Assembly: GCA_944548615.1 (NCBI GenBank)
Contig: OX155980.1
Location: 38,382,313-38,446,312, forward strand
DNA from: Micropterix aruncella
Lineage: Eukaryota; Arthropoda; Insecta; Lepidoptera; Micropterigidae
Length of the DNA: 64,000 bases
Direction of reading: 5' to 3'
Of this stretch, positions 1 through 12,690 are shown in pieces. Position 1 is the first letter of the stretch. The number at the start of each line of letters is the position of its first letter. Made by a program: the position numbers and the translations under genes. The notes under the pieces were generated by a model that had not been told where the DNA came from, searched no databases, and saw nothing but the letters and a program-made list of their open reading frames with translations.

Positions 1-74
1 CATAAAAATATATTTAATTACAAAAACACTCTCTTAGCCTAATATTTCATAATTAATTAAACAATTTTCCAATT

Positions 75-537
<463 letters not shown>

Positions 538-853
538 TGACATTACGAAATAATTCAAATTTCGAATGCTACCAACATTTAAAATATTATACAATTATGC
601 TGAGTTTGTTATCAACGAGCCATTAAATCGAAATAAAAATAAAAAAACCTCCATATGCTCAATGAAATGAAAGAAGAAACTTCAATCTTAATTTCTGGCA
701 GAGAAGTTTATAATAAAGATTGTATAATGTTATCAAAATAGGGTAAACCTGTATAAAATTGTATAAATTTAAAAAAATTATAAAGAAACATTGTAGAAAA
801 CAGTATAATATTGTTATATTTGATAAGGTCTGTAAAGAAATCCGTTTATAGGA

Positions 854-1155
854 TGATGTTTTTATTTAAAATAAAATTAGTAAAAGCTACTTAAAAAGTA
901 GCGAAGGAAATCCCAGCTTGTATTGGGAAATGCTTATGTTTGAATGAGATATACTTACGGATGTGCACGACTTTCGACTGTGCAATGTAAGTTTAAGGGT
1001 CCCTTTGCAGTCGACTAAAGATCACTATTCATCCATATATCTCAAAAATTGGGCTTATCCTTATGCAACACAAAATGCCTCCAATTGAGATGAATTAAAG
1101 CGAAAAAATAAAAAATTAAACACATTGATCACTTCGGCAAAGCCGTTTTATTATT
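854..1155. repeat. direct repeat, copy 2
   Basis: Second copy of the block at 231-537, differing by a handful of substitutions and diverging after 'cggcaaag'. The two copies flank about 315 bp of AT-rich sequence that is not repeated here. Confidence 0.9.
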
Positions 1156-2929
1156 ATATATAATCTCACCACATCACGAAATACTGTGAAAATTATTGAA
1201 GTTTCAAAATGGCGCGGCTTGTGGATTACCTTACGCGATTTCCCTACCGTGCCTCGTCGCATGAAAATAAAAGTGTTAAAAATAATACAGGCCAAGGATA
1301 TTGATTGCACCTTAAATGGTCACAAAGCGTCAACTCGTTATGAGAGCGAGCTGCGCAAGAACCAACGTAAGCACACCATAATAAATAAACCGAGAGATGT
1401 ACCGGCTGTCATATTAAATTTAACAGTTTTATTTTAAACACGTGACTTGAATATCGTGACTCGAAGTGGATACAACATAATCGAGCAGTGTGAAAAATTA
1501 ACTCTCAACTTATATTAATTGCTAACCGGAGCGAATAATAATTTTGTAGATGCGTTGCTGACTACTATCGGAGAAAGTGATGGGTTAAATCAACGAATGC
1601 AACAAAAATGATGGCTATTATTAAAATAATTGTACCCATAGCAAATAGTAAAAGATTCAATATACGAGTAATTATTGTAAAACAACATATAATGGGAGAT
1701 AACGTCATTGATGTGATTAAAACAATATTTAGTGGACACTACTATCTGAACATCACTGCGCTTTTCTATGTCTAGTATACAACCAAGAATCTCCTTAATC
1801 ATCATTCCGCTTCTAGCTTGTGGTATTGGCAAGTCTGCTGCCACTTGCCAAGGTTTAGTGGGATTTGATCCAACAAGGAACCATAATCCTGCCAAGGGGA
1901 GCTCTTCAACTGTAAGCCCTTGGTTTCCCAAAGGATGCCATGTTATTAGCAGCCTGACGTTTGGCATTGTCTTGTCTACTTTATTACCATAGCAGTACAA
2001 CGTTGTCAGACTGAATGGGTTCTTTTATTAGTATGTATAAAATAAGATTTTAAAACTGTAACCAGTAAAGAGTTGGGCTGTTCAATATGCTTGCGAAAAG
2101 CCGCCGATTTTTCTCTCTGGGCGTTTTCAGTATTGCAATCGAGTCGTTTAACATTTGTTATTCTGTGTCCTCAATACAATCGAAACCATTGAACAAATCA
2201 CAAAATATACAGGTATTTTTATACGTTACTTGATGAAGAATGAGGTTATTAAACTATCGAGGCTAATAAATTTACAATAGCCTGAGAAACTATTTGTAGT
2301 CCTGGGCCCACCAACCAAGTGCTTGATGACTATTAATATTCTTATAATAATTATCTATTTTATATGTATACTCATGTACATGGATTCAGCTCTATTTTAT
2401 TTTTTTTATTTGACTGCCGTGTAAAGAAGACTTTAGTCAACACTATTGTCGAATTAATATTTATGCTTTAATCGTTTTATATCTACATTTAATCTGACGA
2501 ATTCTAATATGCGATAATTAGCTTTAATTCATAATTCATGCTTTTATTGTATATTCTGAATGAATACATTGAATACTGAATACTGAATAAGCTTGAAAGT
2601 GGTATATATATTTAGGCATATTTTAGTAATAATTAAAAACTAATTTTCACCTATAATGTGGTATTTGATTTTATTATATTTTAATGATTGGGTCTTTGGC
2701 GAGAAATGTCTGTTTAATAAAATAAAAAGTTTGTTTAATAAAATAAATGTCTAATAATAAAAAAGTATAATAAACGTTATCTTCTTAGAATTTCAATTCA
2801 ATATTTTATCTATTAAAAACTATTTTATGTATTAGAAACAATTTTTTTAAATATTATTATAACGATCCCTTGTGTGTGTGTGAGATATCGTCGAAATTAT
2901 TTATTCGTTTGAAAGACCTATCGATGCTA
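1156..2929. other. non-coding region left of the mariner remnant
   Basis: Only short open frames. A minus-strand frame of 136 codons and a plus-strand frame of 74 codons overlap at 1.6-2.0 kb, and neither resembles a family I know. A patch near 2,090-2,130 resembles the GIY-YIG end of the Penelope-like element at 6.55 kb but is too short to assign. Confidence 0.4.
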
Positions 2930-3824
2930 TTATGTGTGGAATATAACATCGTTCAAATGTCCGCCACGGCTTCTCCAGAGAAGCATCCGAAATGTCCTTT
3001 CGGTGGAGAGCATCCGAAATGTCCAATTTTCCATGACGCATAAATCAGGCTGAATTCGACCGATTGTATGGGTTATGTTGGCTTTGAGGACCGCTGTGGT
3101 ATGTGGCTTATTCGCATACACCTGCGACTTAAGAAAACAACACAAGAAAAAGTCTAACGGGGTCAAATCGCACGATCTCGGTGGCCAGTTCCCATCACAT
3201 CCACGTGAGATAACCATGTCCTCAAATCGCTCGTGCAGAATATCCAATGTGGCATGAGCTGTGTGGCACGTAGCGCCGTCCTGTTGAAAATACATTCGTT
3301 GGTGTCCAGATCATCCAATTCAGGCCAAAAGAAGTTGGTAATCATCGACCTATAGCGCTCGCCGCTGACAGTGATGGCCTGCCCAACGGCGTTCTCAAGG
3401 AAATATGGACCGATGATCCACCTAAAATGCACACCAAACAGTGACTTTTTTGGGTGACATTGGACGCTCTTGGATGTCATGTGGATTGGTATCGTCCCAA
3501 ATACGACAATTTTGTTTGTTCACGTATCCATTCATCCAGAAATGGGCCTCATCGCTGAAGATGATTTTTCGATGAAAATTAGGGTCAGTTGCCAACTGCT
3601 CCAGAGCCCATTCAGGGAACACACGTCGTTGTCTATGGTCGTTTACCTTCAGTTCCTGGGTCAGTTGAATTTGGACGGGTGCAGGCCCCCAAGTCACGAC
3701 GCAAAATTCGCCAAGTTGTGGTCTGCGAAATGCCGAGTTCTTGTGAGCGACGCGAAATCGACTGTCTTACGTGACTCATCAAGTAAAACCATTGATTATA
3801 CTGTATGATCAATGGTAAAACCAA
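2930..3824 (-). mobile_element. Tc1/mariner-superfamily transposase pseudogene
   Basis: Reading the minus strand from 3,824 down: a helix-turn-helix piece (SRRSQELGISQTTTWRILRRDLG), the first catalytic Asp in 'IFSDEAHFWMNGYVNKQN', the second in 'YFQQDGATCHTAHATLD', and the third in 'NWPPRSCDLTPLDFF', ending 'RGGHLNDVIFHT'. The second and third acidic residues are about 37 apart, as in DD37D mariners of the maT type (inference). Coding is split across three frames, so at least two frameshifts and a missing N-terminus make it dead. I saw no convincing terminal inverted repeats. Confidence 0.88.
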
Positions 3825-5614
3825 CCACTATTGACATCTATTGCCGTATCTATTGCCGTATATAACTTTTTAACTTTTTAACTAAAGTGCTGTCATATAA
3901 GAAATTATAATACATAAATTGAGTTATGTTTAATGTTATTGGAGGGTGGGCCTAAAGAGTGGCATTCTCCTTTAAGAGAATTATGTTGGAATTTCGCTTT
4001 GAAATATATATTTCCTAACGAGTCTTTCGTAAAAAGTTTACATTTATTTCCTAACGAGTCTTTTATAAACGAATATATTTTTCATAAAGAGTTGTGTTAC
4101 AAATAGAGCTGTCAACTACAACGGGCGAACCCGTCACCTCAGAAAGTCTTAAAGTTTGGTCGTTCTATCTCCCGTGAAGTGAACGCAGAAGACTTGGACA
4201 AAACAGTCTACCGTCAAGCTCCGCCACATGCCCGTAAGAGGCCAACGCTTTATCCGCGAGATAGCCAGGTATGTTACCCAGTGGGCTTACACTCACGCCC
4301 TTACTTCCAATTGCGACCAGATTACTCCGGTCTCTCGACTGGTTACGAGTTCTAGGTCGCTTGCGCGTTCCTCTCCCTTACGAAGCGGTGAAACGGTGTA
4401 AACCGAATCTATCGCGGACCACGGCGTCCTTTGCCCGGCTGTTCACCCGGGATCGGGTAGCTGATGGTCGTTTCAAGAGCAGTCGCCGTAAGGTCAGCAA
4501 CCACCCCCGCTCTATAGGAAACAGTACTGCTTCCAGACTCCCCCGACTGTTAGTCAGAATGCACAATCGATTGGCTTACACCGCACGGTCCGCAGACCGT
4601 CCAGGAGCGCCAGAAGATTTACTCCTAGGGGAAACTAGCCCAAGGCCAGAATCCTACCCGGGCTGGCACTTCATGCACAGAGGCCGCCGGATGGGTTATT
4701 CGTGGCCAACTCAGCAAGGGACCATTAGCTCCCAAGAGTTGTATTACAACTTTCTAAACTGAATCTACCTATATACTCGTACGTACCTTATTTCCGTAGA
4801 AATTGAGATATTATTTTGCACCGATGACTTTTCGCCGTTTCACTTTAACACCTGCAATTGGTATCCCAGTTTATAAACCGAAATTATTATTTATCAACAT
4901 CCGGTTACAACAATTATTTATTATGGTTGGCGCAGTGATGTGCAACGGTGCGGTTTTTAAATGGCGTACTTTTCAGAAAGAACTTACTTTTCTTGGAGAG
5001 TTACGTGCGTGTGATTCTTCGGAGACTAAACATCAGTTCCGCTACGAGCAGTAAAATCGGTTATCGTAAATCTGCGATTAATCGGAAAGTATCCGAGTGA
5101 ATAGCGCTCGGGTGTCGCGCCACAGGTTAATCGGGGCGTCGTGTGCATTTGTAGCAGATGTGACACGGCGGACTTTTAGTGGACCTTTAGTTGAAAGGAG
5201 CAAGTAGTAGGGCGCTATCCACGTGGTAGATTAGTACACTTACAAGTAATGTAAAAATATAATGTATGTAAAATAGAATGCAAAAATATAAAAAAAACAA
5301 CTGTTCTGTATCTAATACTTCATCAGTTCGTCACTGTGTTTTGCATTCTCCCAGCACCTCCTTGCTTACGTCACTGCACGTAAGGTTAGCTTGCAAGTTG
5401 CGCGCCAGACACTGGCTCAATGGAAACCCGCTCTTTCTTGTCACTATATTATATGAACATCAGAGCATCTGCAACTGGCTCATATTATAAAGAGTTTGAG
5501 ATTAGGCAGCATGACATTAAGATTTCCATTACCTTACTAGACGCCACATCTCGAACTCGTTTTTCTTTAATATTCTGTTCTGTAAAAGTCTGTTTATTAA
5601 TATGTCTTAACTAA
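3825..5614. other. non-coding region with a GC-rich block of unknown origin
   Basis: From about 4,120 to 4,760 the base composition jumps to GC-rich and a plus-strand frame of 163 codons (4,271-4,762) is open, rich in Arg, Ser, Leu and Pro with no recognisable domain. The abrupt edges suggest an inserted repeat, such as the 5' part of a retrotransposon. A related-looking GC-rich block occurs at 50.7-51.9 kb, but I did not find clear sequence identity between them. Nothing recognised at 4.8-5.6 kb. Confidence 0.4.
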
Positions 5615-6030
5615 ACATGGATATGACTACATTTCCTCGACTACGAGAAGGCCGTCGACTCGGTCAAAACCTGGCAGTTTTAGATTTCCCACAGAATTGC
5701 CAAGTAGATTACCGCTACATATACGTTCAAAGTCTTGACATCTCCAAACCAAAGCGATCAGGCGAAGTCAGACGGGGGGGATGTCATTTCCCTGAGAATG
5801 TTCAGGAATGCTTGTCAGTAAAGGTTGTCTTCAATATGTTAAAGTGGAAAGGATATGTCAGCAACATTAACAAGGTAAACATCTCGCATCTAAGGTGTGC
5901 ATATATAGTTATTATGGCAGAGACACAGAAAATGCTGCAAGACCTTAACAAGGCATCCTAAAGAGAGGGATGGGACTCGAAGTTGTAGAAGAATACGACT
6001 ACCTAGGGCAGAAAATCCAGCCAGACTAAC
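5615..6030 (+). mobile_element. RTE-type LINE reverse transcriptase fragment, decayed
   Basis: Across shifting plus-strand frames one reads 'DYEKAVDSVKTW', 'CQVDYRYI', 'GDVISL', 'KWKGYVSNIN', 'ISHLR', 'IVIMAET', 'LQDLNKAS' and 'EYDYLGQKIQ'. This is the order of the palm-domain motifs in the RTE-like endonuclease/reverse transcriptases common in insects. The catalytic F-A-D-D box is destroyed (CAYIVIMAE) and many frameshifts and stops are present. The Penelope-like element begins about 100 bp to the right. Confidence 0.82.
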
Positions 6031-6124
6031 CGGATTTCAATGAAATTTACACGAAAAAAATAGAGAAATTGTCCGCACAGACATAAAAGATAAGTCTTTT
6101 GTACAACCATAAAATCAAGTATTA

Positions 6125-6230
6125 TAAATAGGATAGAAAACGAATTTACCGCGTGAAATTTGTAGCACCCGACGTTTCGGTGACGTTGCAGCCGCCGTTG
6201 TCCAGGGTAGACTGAAGAGCTGTCAATCCG
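6125..6230. repeat. left terminal arm of the Penelope-like element
   Basis: Contains 'tgtagcacccgacgtttcgg' and 'ccgttgtccagggtag'. It is the reverse complement, with few differences, of 7,440-7,547. Confidence 0.88.
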
Positions 6231-7439
6231 CTGTTTTGCGAGTAGGCCGCATACCGCTGCCGCCACTGCGTAGGTTATAACGGTGGTGGGGGGCCAGGCT
6301 CGGAGCGCGCGAATTTTTAAAATCCGTCTTGCACAACACTCGCTGTATGCTGTCTTACGTCCTTGCGTTCGGCGTTCGGCGGCGGGAACATTTTAAGAAG
6401 AAGGTTCCACGTAGAAGAGAGTTTGTAACCGTCGTCTCTATTGAAGTTCGGGGTTCTTCTTATTTCAATGGCTTCCCGGATCATGCGAGGAAAGTAAAAT
6501 TGTTCCTTGGATAGCATAATGGGATTTTGAAACTGCATACAGTGGTTACTTCAGCTACCTATCCAATATATGTTCGCAGATCGCCGATTTTTCTCGCTGA
6601 ACGTTTTTAACAGCTTTGATGTGTTCTGTTTCGTTTGTCAAACATAAGCTAGATCGCAACTGCATTCGACTTTATACACACCCGGGGTTTGCAGTGGTAT
6701 TACATCTTTTACAGGCCTCAAAAATCGAGCTATATTTTGGGTCGGTTTGAAGATCGTTTTCATATCGAATCTGTTTAAGATCTTACTTATTCGATCTGTC
6801 ACGCCCTTGACGTATGGTAAGAATGCTTTTGATCTGCTCGGTTTCTGAGTTTCGTCTGTATTAAATTGTGTGCGTGTCTCGTGATATTTTCCGTATCCAT
6901 TTCTCCTAAGAACATCATTGACATGTTCCATCTCCTTCGGAAAATGCTCAGCGTCGCATAGATCGCGTGCTCGATTCACGAGCGACGTTTGCACTGAACG
7001 TAGATGGTAGGGATGATGGTGTGAGCTTGCATACAAATATCTGTCCGTATGAGTGGGCTTCCGATATACCATATGTCCGAGAGTATTGTCACTTCTCCTC
7101 GTCACTTTGACATCCAAAAATGGTAGGGAGCCGTCCTTCTCTATTTCATAAGTGAATCTGATTTTTTGGTGTATGGAGTTTAGATGACCCAGGAATTATT
7201 TCACCGTTTGTATGTTGCCCTCCAGGATGCAGAAGGTATCGTCCACGTAGCGAAGCCAGAGAATGGGCTTAATTTTGGAGGTTTTTATTGTTAATTCCTC
7301 AAAATATTCCATATATAAGTCGCTAACTATCGGCGATACGGGGCATCCCATTGCTACTCCGTCGATTTGTTTGTAATAATCGCCACTCCATAGAAAGTAG
7401 CAGGATGTCAGGCAATGTTGAAGCATGTCGGCGTAGCTA

Positions 7440-7547
7440 CGGATTGACAGCTCTTCAGTCTACCCTGGACAACGGCGGCTGCAACGTCACCGAAACGTCG
7501 GGTGCTACAAATTTCATGTAGTTAATTCGGTTTCTATCCTATCTATA
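7440..7547. repeat. right terminal arm of the Penelope-like element
   Basis: Inverted copy of the left arm. Contains 'ctaccctggacaacggcgg' and 'accgaaacgtcgggtgctac', the same segment found in the paired arms at 36.2 kb and, degraded, near 53.0 kb. Confidence 0.88.
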
Positions 7548-9640
7548 ATATCAAGCAACAGCGATAGTCTTCGATTTTTAATAAAATCAAGTATTCAAAA
7601 ATATAAACCAAAAATTCTAAAATATATATTTCTTAAATAAATCGACCATAAAGGTTTATCGTATCTTGTTATCGTCTCTTGATAGCATACATTTTGAAAT
7701 AAAACTGCTTATTCGCTGCTATTTGACGTTTGTACTGCGATATTATGGGTAAATTTTGTCTATTTTAAGAGATATTATTTTATTGGCGCTAGTTTCAGAA
7801 ATATTACTATACATTTAGCAGTAAATTTCGTGGAGATTGTTAAATACTAAACCTTTTTGTCGTATTATATATGGGTATTAGATAAAATTAAACCACTCAA
7901 ATACGCAATTTTCTAACGAAATGCAGATTTTAACTAGATTTCTTACGATATTTATATTATAATGTGATACAAATGTTTGTGTTTTAAATGGTACATCTGA
8001 TTGTTAAGTTAATTAATATATAGAATATCTACTTAACAGTATTAAACTGTGATTGATGTGCTTTGCTACATTACTGCCAACATTTTATTTGCATTAATTA
8101 ATAAAAAACTTCAATGTGGCAGTGCAAACTTATTTATATACTCTATAACTGTACCTACCAAAATGTAACGTAGTAGTTTTTTAATAACATGGGATCTTTA
8201 TATGACTCGCAAATGTCTGCGCGTACCGGTGCATCCATCGACACGGTACAGATTATGATAGAAAAAAGTCAGTGTATAATTTTAAACATGCGGTGAACTT
8301 GACTTTCCTTAAGACGAAGGAAGATACTAAACTTTTTTTACGTACGCACGCTTTTAGTAACGTCCATAGCCGCTTTGTCAACGTTGGGCGTGACCAGTTA
8401 TGGGTACCCCGGATGGGTGAGTGCCGACCGTATCAACATGAATATAAAAAACCCGCTTAGAAGATGTTGCTAATAGGTGACAAGATGAGTTCCAATAAAA
8501 GACAGATGTGGGTAATAACAGAAAAAATACAATACATGGCTACTCGCGGATACAACCTCGGCTAAATCCACCAATGGTTAACTGGGTAATCCATTGAGAA
8601 GTACTGGGGACGTACGAGTATTTTCATTTGCTGTTTTCATGGCGGCATGGTTTTTAAAATCGTCCCGGTTCATTTTGGCCCATCATTACTATTTCCGGGT
8701 TCGATCTGCTCTAACTTTAGCATTTAGTATTGAGGTATTCAGTCAGGTTAATATTGGTCTATGATGACTAATATAGATCTGTGGTCTAAGATGCAAAGAT
8801 AATTAATTACATATTGCATAGTGAATCATGCTTAAAACGATATCTTAGATTAATTATTGTTTGAACAGCAGTACGTACTTCTGCATCGCTACATCGCCTA
8901 TGCTCGTTTGCTGGTTGTTAATGCGTGACACATCTAGTGTAATTGTATACACCGCTTTTATAATCTGTGGCTGTGTATGGAAACGTACGGGAGTGCAGCA
9001 AGGGCCGCTGCGCCAAAAAGGTCAGTGACAGTGGCAAGCAAGCGCACAGAGCGCGGAGCAAAGAAGAAGCTGCACTCTGCAGTAGCATACATTACACGGA
9101 GCAAATTGATTAAATAATTTTAATCGTTAAAGAGATTTATTATGTAATCTTCTGAAGAAAGTGATTTAAAATTGTCCACCCAAGAGCGGTGAATTTAAAA
9201 AATATACTTTATTATATACTATATCCGCTTTTCTATTTTTTCTTAGTAGTGTAGATAATATAATAATTGCAATATAAGGATCGTTGTTGCTGCAGCAAGA
9301 ATCAGACTTTTTTTTTTTGTGTTTTTTTTATTCATTTTTTATATATAATCAGCTAAATCAGTATTTATTCCATTCAAAGTGACCAATATTTTAAATCGAT
9401 GACCAATATTTTTTTCAATGCAAATATTATTTAACTCTAGATTAAATAATGGAGACATAATTGTTATTGTAATCCCTGTTTTAAAATATCTGGTTAGTGG
9501 TGGCATATACTCGTACATAACGCAACACATACTTACAATATCAGGAAATATTTAGTTTTGTTCAACACTATCCTCAAAAGTAATTATTTAGATTTCAAAA
9601 AAATCGGTTAGGTCATCCTAAGACTTTACCGGCAAGTAGA
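7548..9640. other. non-coding region, nothing recognised
   Basis: AT-rich DNA with short open frames of no recognisable family and no clear repeats by eye. Confidence 0.4.
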
Positions 9641-9782
9641 CACCCCCCTCCGCGACTTATCACGCTTTCGACTTTCACTCCCTCCCCCTCCTCCGCCCCC
9701 CGCCGCCATCCCAACCCCTTGCAAACCCCACCCCGCGCGCAAACCCCCAACCTCTTGTACGTCAATCCCCTCCACCTCAGTA
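9641..9782. repeat. C-rich low-complexity tract
   Basis: About 140 bp strongly biased to C on the plus strand (for example 'ccctccccctcctccgcccc'), in an otherwise AT-rich area. The minus strand has several G-runs. Confidence 0.8.
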
Positions 9783-9919
9783 GATATTTCGTAATATTAA
9801 AGTAGTATTTTCATACTATATTTGTAGTAGTTTGCGTGGTATTAAAATAGTATTTTTTTAATATTATGTATTTTCTTAAATATCGCGGAGTTTAAAAAAT
9901 ATTTGTGTCGCTTGTACGA

Positions 9920-10260
9920 GTATATGAGATATTCCAACCAAAATTCCACACTGTGGTTTTTGGCCCAACAACACATCTGTGTACCCAATTTAGTGAACTT
10001 CTGTATACCAATATCTCTTTAGGTCCAATATTTCGAGATTAAAGTATGACTAGCGCGCCTTCTGGTGCACCGATTTCAACCATACTTTTCAATTCTTTCC
10101 ATGACCAAATAATGCCTGCATGCCGAATTTCAGCTCAATCGGATGAAGCGTTTGGGCGCTATCGTGGATGAATGCACACACACACACACGCGCGCACACA
10201 GCCAGACACACAGAAGTGTGTTTACAATAGTGTCCCTCTACCGGGAAAGTAAAAATAGAA
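9920..10260. mobile_element. probable LINE/SINE 3' tail with CA microsatellite
   Basis: The segment 'gaatttcagctcaatcggat' followed by 'aagcgtttgggcgctatcg' and then a (CA)n/(CG)n run (10,174-10,212) resembles the 3' ends of insect non-LTR retroelements, which often finish in this kind of text and a microsatellite. Based on recall of such tails, not on a coding match. Confidence 0.45.
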
Positions 10261-11585
10261 AGAAAACGCAGTAGCACCAAGTAAATTGAAAAATATATTA
10301 AAGGTTTTTATTGTTAACAAGAACAATAATATAAAAAAATAAAAAAAACACCAACGCCGGTCCAAAAACTGAACTATTGTATTTTAGATACATATGTATT
10401 TTCGGACTGTACTGAATCAGACACTAAACACTACATACTAAACACTATATATTTATTTATCTTAATTTATAGACGTTTTGATATTTAGATAATTATATAT
10501 TCGATAGATAGATAAAGTGAAACACACGTGTAAATGATACGAATAAGATTCATATTTCATTTTATTAGCATTAAGTACGTTCATCTTTTTATGTAAATAT
10601 TATCAAGTGGTGGCTTTCTGTGCCGACTAATCCTGACTAATGTAGCAGATAATGCAGCAGATATATTATAATATGGTCGAAATGACCACTAAAGTTGCAC
10701 TGAAAGTCACCCTATCATAATCTCCAGCAGATTTTATACAAAACTGTATTTTAAAAAATGGGTATTAAATAAAATAAAATAAATATTTGGACAGTTTAAT
10801 TACCCAATGGCACTCAGGATGACAAAACGATACTAACAATATCACACACTTTTATATCAGTTCAAGCGGTTAGATGTTATGGTGGAATACAGAAATGGAA
10901 AACATACATACATGAACCCTGAATACATTAAACTCCTTTTTGTTGGGCAGTCGTGTAAAAAACATGTTTAAAATTAAATACAATCTCCCAATCAATTACT
11001 GCTGCGTTTATTTTAAATTGTTTCTTAAAAAAGTAGTTTTTCGTAATATTGACGCAGGCGCAGACGCGGAGGCAGCTTGTGATTCTGAAAAGTGTTCACT
11101 GGGCGCAATGAGCGTGTTCGTCTCGCTGCGAAGTGCGAGTTCGTCTTCCTCGCGGGCATGAGGCGCGTCTGCAAAAAAAACTCCAGTAATTTCTCATCGC
11201 ATAAAAAAAGTGGATTTTTCGCACTGGCGGGTTTCATTCATTGTTACATTCTAATGTGAGCCACTATTTACTATCGAAACCGCGGCTCTCATTCGCATTG
11301 TAAATCCGAGACTCCGGTCGCTGAACTTGGTAAAAATCGATCCCTGACTAAAAACTAAGGCGACGCAATAGATTTATAGAAGTCTTGTTATTGAGCTCAA
11401 AGAAATCAATAGAGCGATGATCATCCTTATTTTTCGGTTGTTTTGCTTCTACAACTCGCTTTATTTTACAAAAAAACATGCTCTCTGTAGAAATCATCGA
11501 CCTTTCGCATTCATATAAAAGAGGGTAATCCTATGGTTCGATAAAATGTCGATATATTGGACCGAATGCATCATCCCAGTGACTG
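10261..11585. other. non-coding region, nothing recognised
   Basis: AT-rich with a modestly GC-richer patch near 11.05-11.35 kb. Short overlapping open frames on both strands there look like chance. Confidence 0.35.
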
Positions 11586-11589
11586 GTAC

Positions 11590-11925
11590 GAGTGATTCAT
11601 TGCCATGATAGGAGAAGCAACCCTAAAGGTATATCCTTCCAACGAGAGAATTTTGCAACAGGGTTACTTCCCATACCATTCTTTGATAAAAATGTGAAAC
11701 AGTTTTTCACAAAGAATGGCCCGGAAACTCCCCCGATCGAAAACCTCTGGGCCATTTGCAAAAAAAACGTCTCTCCAAGATTGATTGTACAACGAAACCA
11801 AGATAATCAGTGCAATAATTCGAGTCTGGTTTCACGATGATGAACTGAAAGGAGCTGTCAAAAAAGCTAAAAGAGTGAAAGGTGCTATCAATACAAAAGG
11901 AAAACACAATCCCAGCGGTTTAATA
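11590..11925 (+). mobile_element. Tc1-type transposase C-terminal fragment, decayed
   Basis: Plus-strand text across frames gives 'VKQFFTKNGPE' and 'WPGNSP', then 'PIENLWAICKK' and 'AIIRVWFHDDELKGAVK', the order seen at the C-terminus of Tc1-like transposases (WPGNSPDLNPIENLW motif). The catalytic acidic residue region is frameshifted and the N-terminal two-thirds is absent. Confidence 0.75.
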
Positions 11926-12129
11926 TTTTTGATCGGAACCCTAAAAGATATAGCTTATATAAAGAGTCAAATTGATGTAAAATGAGAGTTAAACTTTATT
12001 AAGAGTTACATTTCAAGGTCAAACTATATTAATTTGTTGTTTGATTTACTTAAGCATTTAATAAAAACTTGAACGGAAAAGCTTTACGGTTTTACGGTGT
12101 TTTAAATGTTAGGTTGTACAAATCTGATA

Positions 12130-12690
12130 AATCAAAAAAATAAAAAAATATTCGTTGACTTAAGGGCCTCTTTGTAGAAAATATTAGTGTTTTTCCCATG
12201 AGGTGCTAGTATAAACAGACTGCTAGGTGAGCTTATTCTGGTGGAGCAGGCCACATATAACTGCACATGTGAGAAGCAGTTTTCCCTCAAGTCGATTCCT
12301 GCCACCTTCAATGACTACCCTTTTAATTTATTGGTGGTCATCATTCATTTGTACCATCGAGTCCACATGCTTACTTCGTTTCTGCCCCTTCAAATGATTT
12401 AAGTAAAGTGTCTGATGACTGCAGCCTTGTTGTTCTTGTGGGGGTCAGAATGGCTCGCTCGCATAGCCAGTCCATGGATTTCTGCTTAATATCAGCGATT
12501 ACAGAGTATCTTCTGGCTGTAAGATTTGCGACGATTGTACTTACTGTTCTTGCCCTGCAGTGATGGTTATTTTCCCCTCGCGATATTCTCCATGTCCTAT
12601 TTTGTGTAGAAATTCGGATACTTACCCAGCTAAAACATCACCTTTCAATTAGGCCCTCATGTTATTCGCGAGGTTTGACAATAAGAGACC
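12130..12690 (-). mobile_element. Helitron Rep-helicase C-terminal remnant
   Basis: On the minus strand, reading from 12,670 down with frameshifts: 'NNMRA' and 'GDVLAG', 'IGHGEYREGKITI', 'KSMDWLCERAILTPT', then near 12,310-12,165 'LKVAGIDLRENCFSHVQLYVACS' in part and 'LFILAPHGKNTNIFY'. This is the order of the Pif1-type helicase motifs in animal Helitrons (NMR..L, MDWLCERAIL, LRENCFSHGQLYVACSR). Segments between the last two motifs are missing. Inactive. Confidence 0.8.

Larger units (their letters stand above)
6125..7547 (-). mobile_element. Penelope-like retroelement, 5'-truncated, with inverted terminal arms
   Basis: Minus-strand coding: 7,426 to 7,196 holds reverse transcriptase motifs ('DGVAMGCPVSPIVSDLYMEYF' region and 'LWLRYVDDTFCILEG', the YVDD active site). 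A single in-frame TAA at 7,193-7,195 interrupts it, then 'FLDVKVTRRSDNTLGHMVYRKPTHTDRYLY' continues (7,117 to 6,638) down to 'GVYKVECSCDLAYV', the start of the GIY-YIG endonuclease typical of this class; the frame then breaks, with 'EHIKAVKNVQRE' in another frame near 6,600. The ends are a ~105 bp inverted pair, 6,125-6,230 and 7,440-7,547. The N-terminal half of the RT is missing and the element is inactive. Confidence 0.9.

Noticed and set aside
1590..2000. 136-codon minus-strand open frame
   Set aside because: Pro/Gly-containing middle looks more coding-like than the flanks, but an overlapping frame on the other strand is equally open and neither matches a known family.
2085..2170. Patch resembling the GIY-YIG end of the Penelope-like element
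   Set aside because: Only about 40 bp of loose similarity (gccgatttttctc.ctg..cgtttt) and no reverse-transcriptase text where it should follow.
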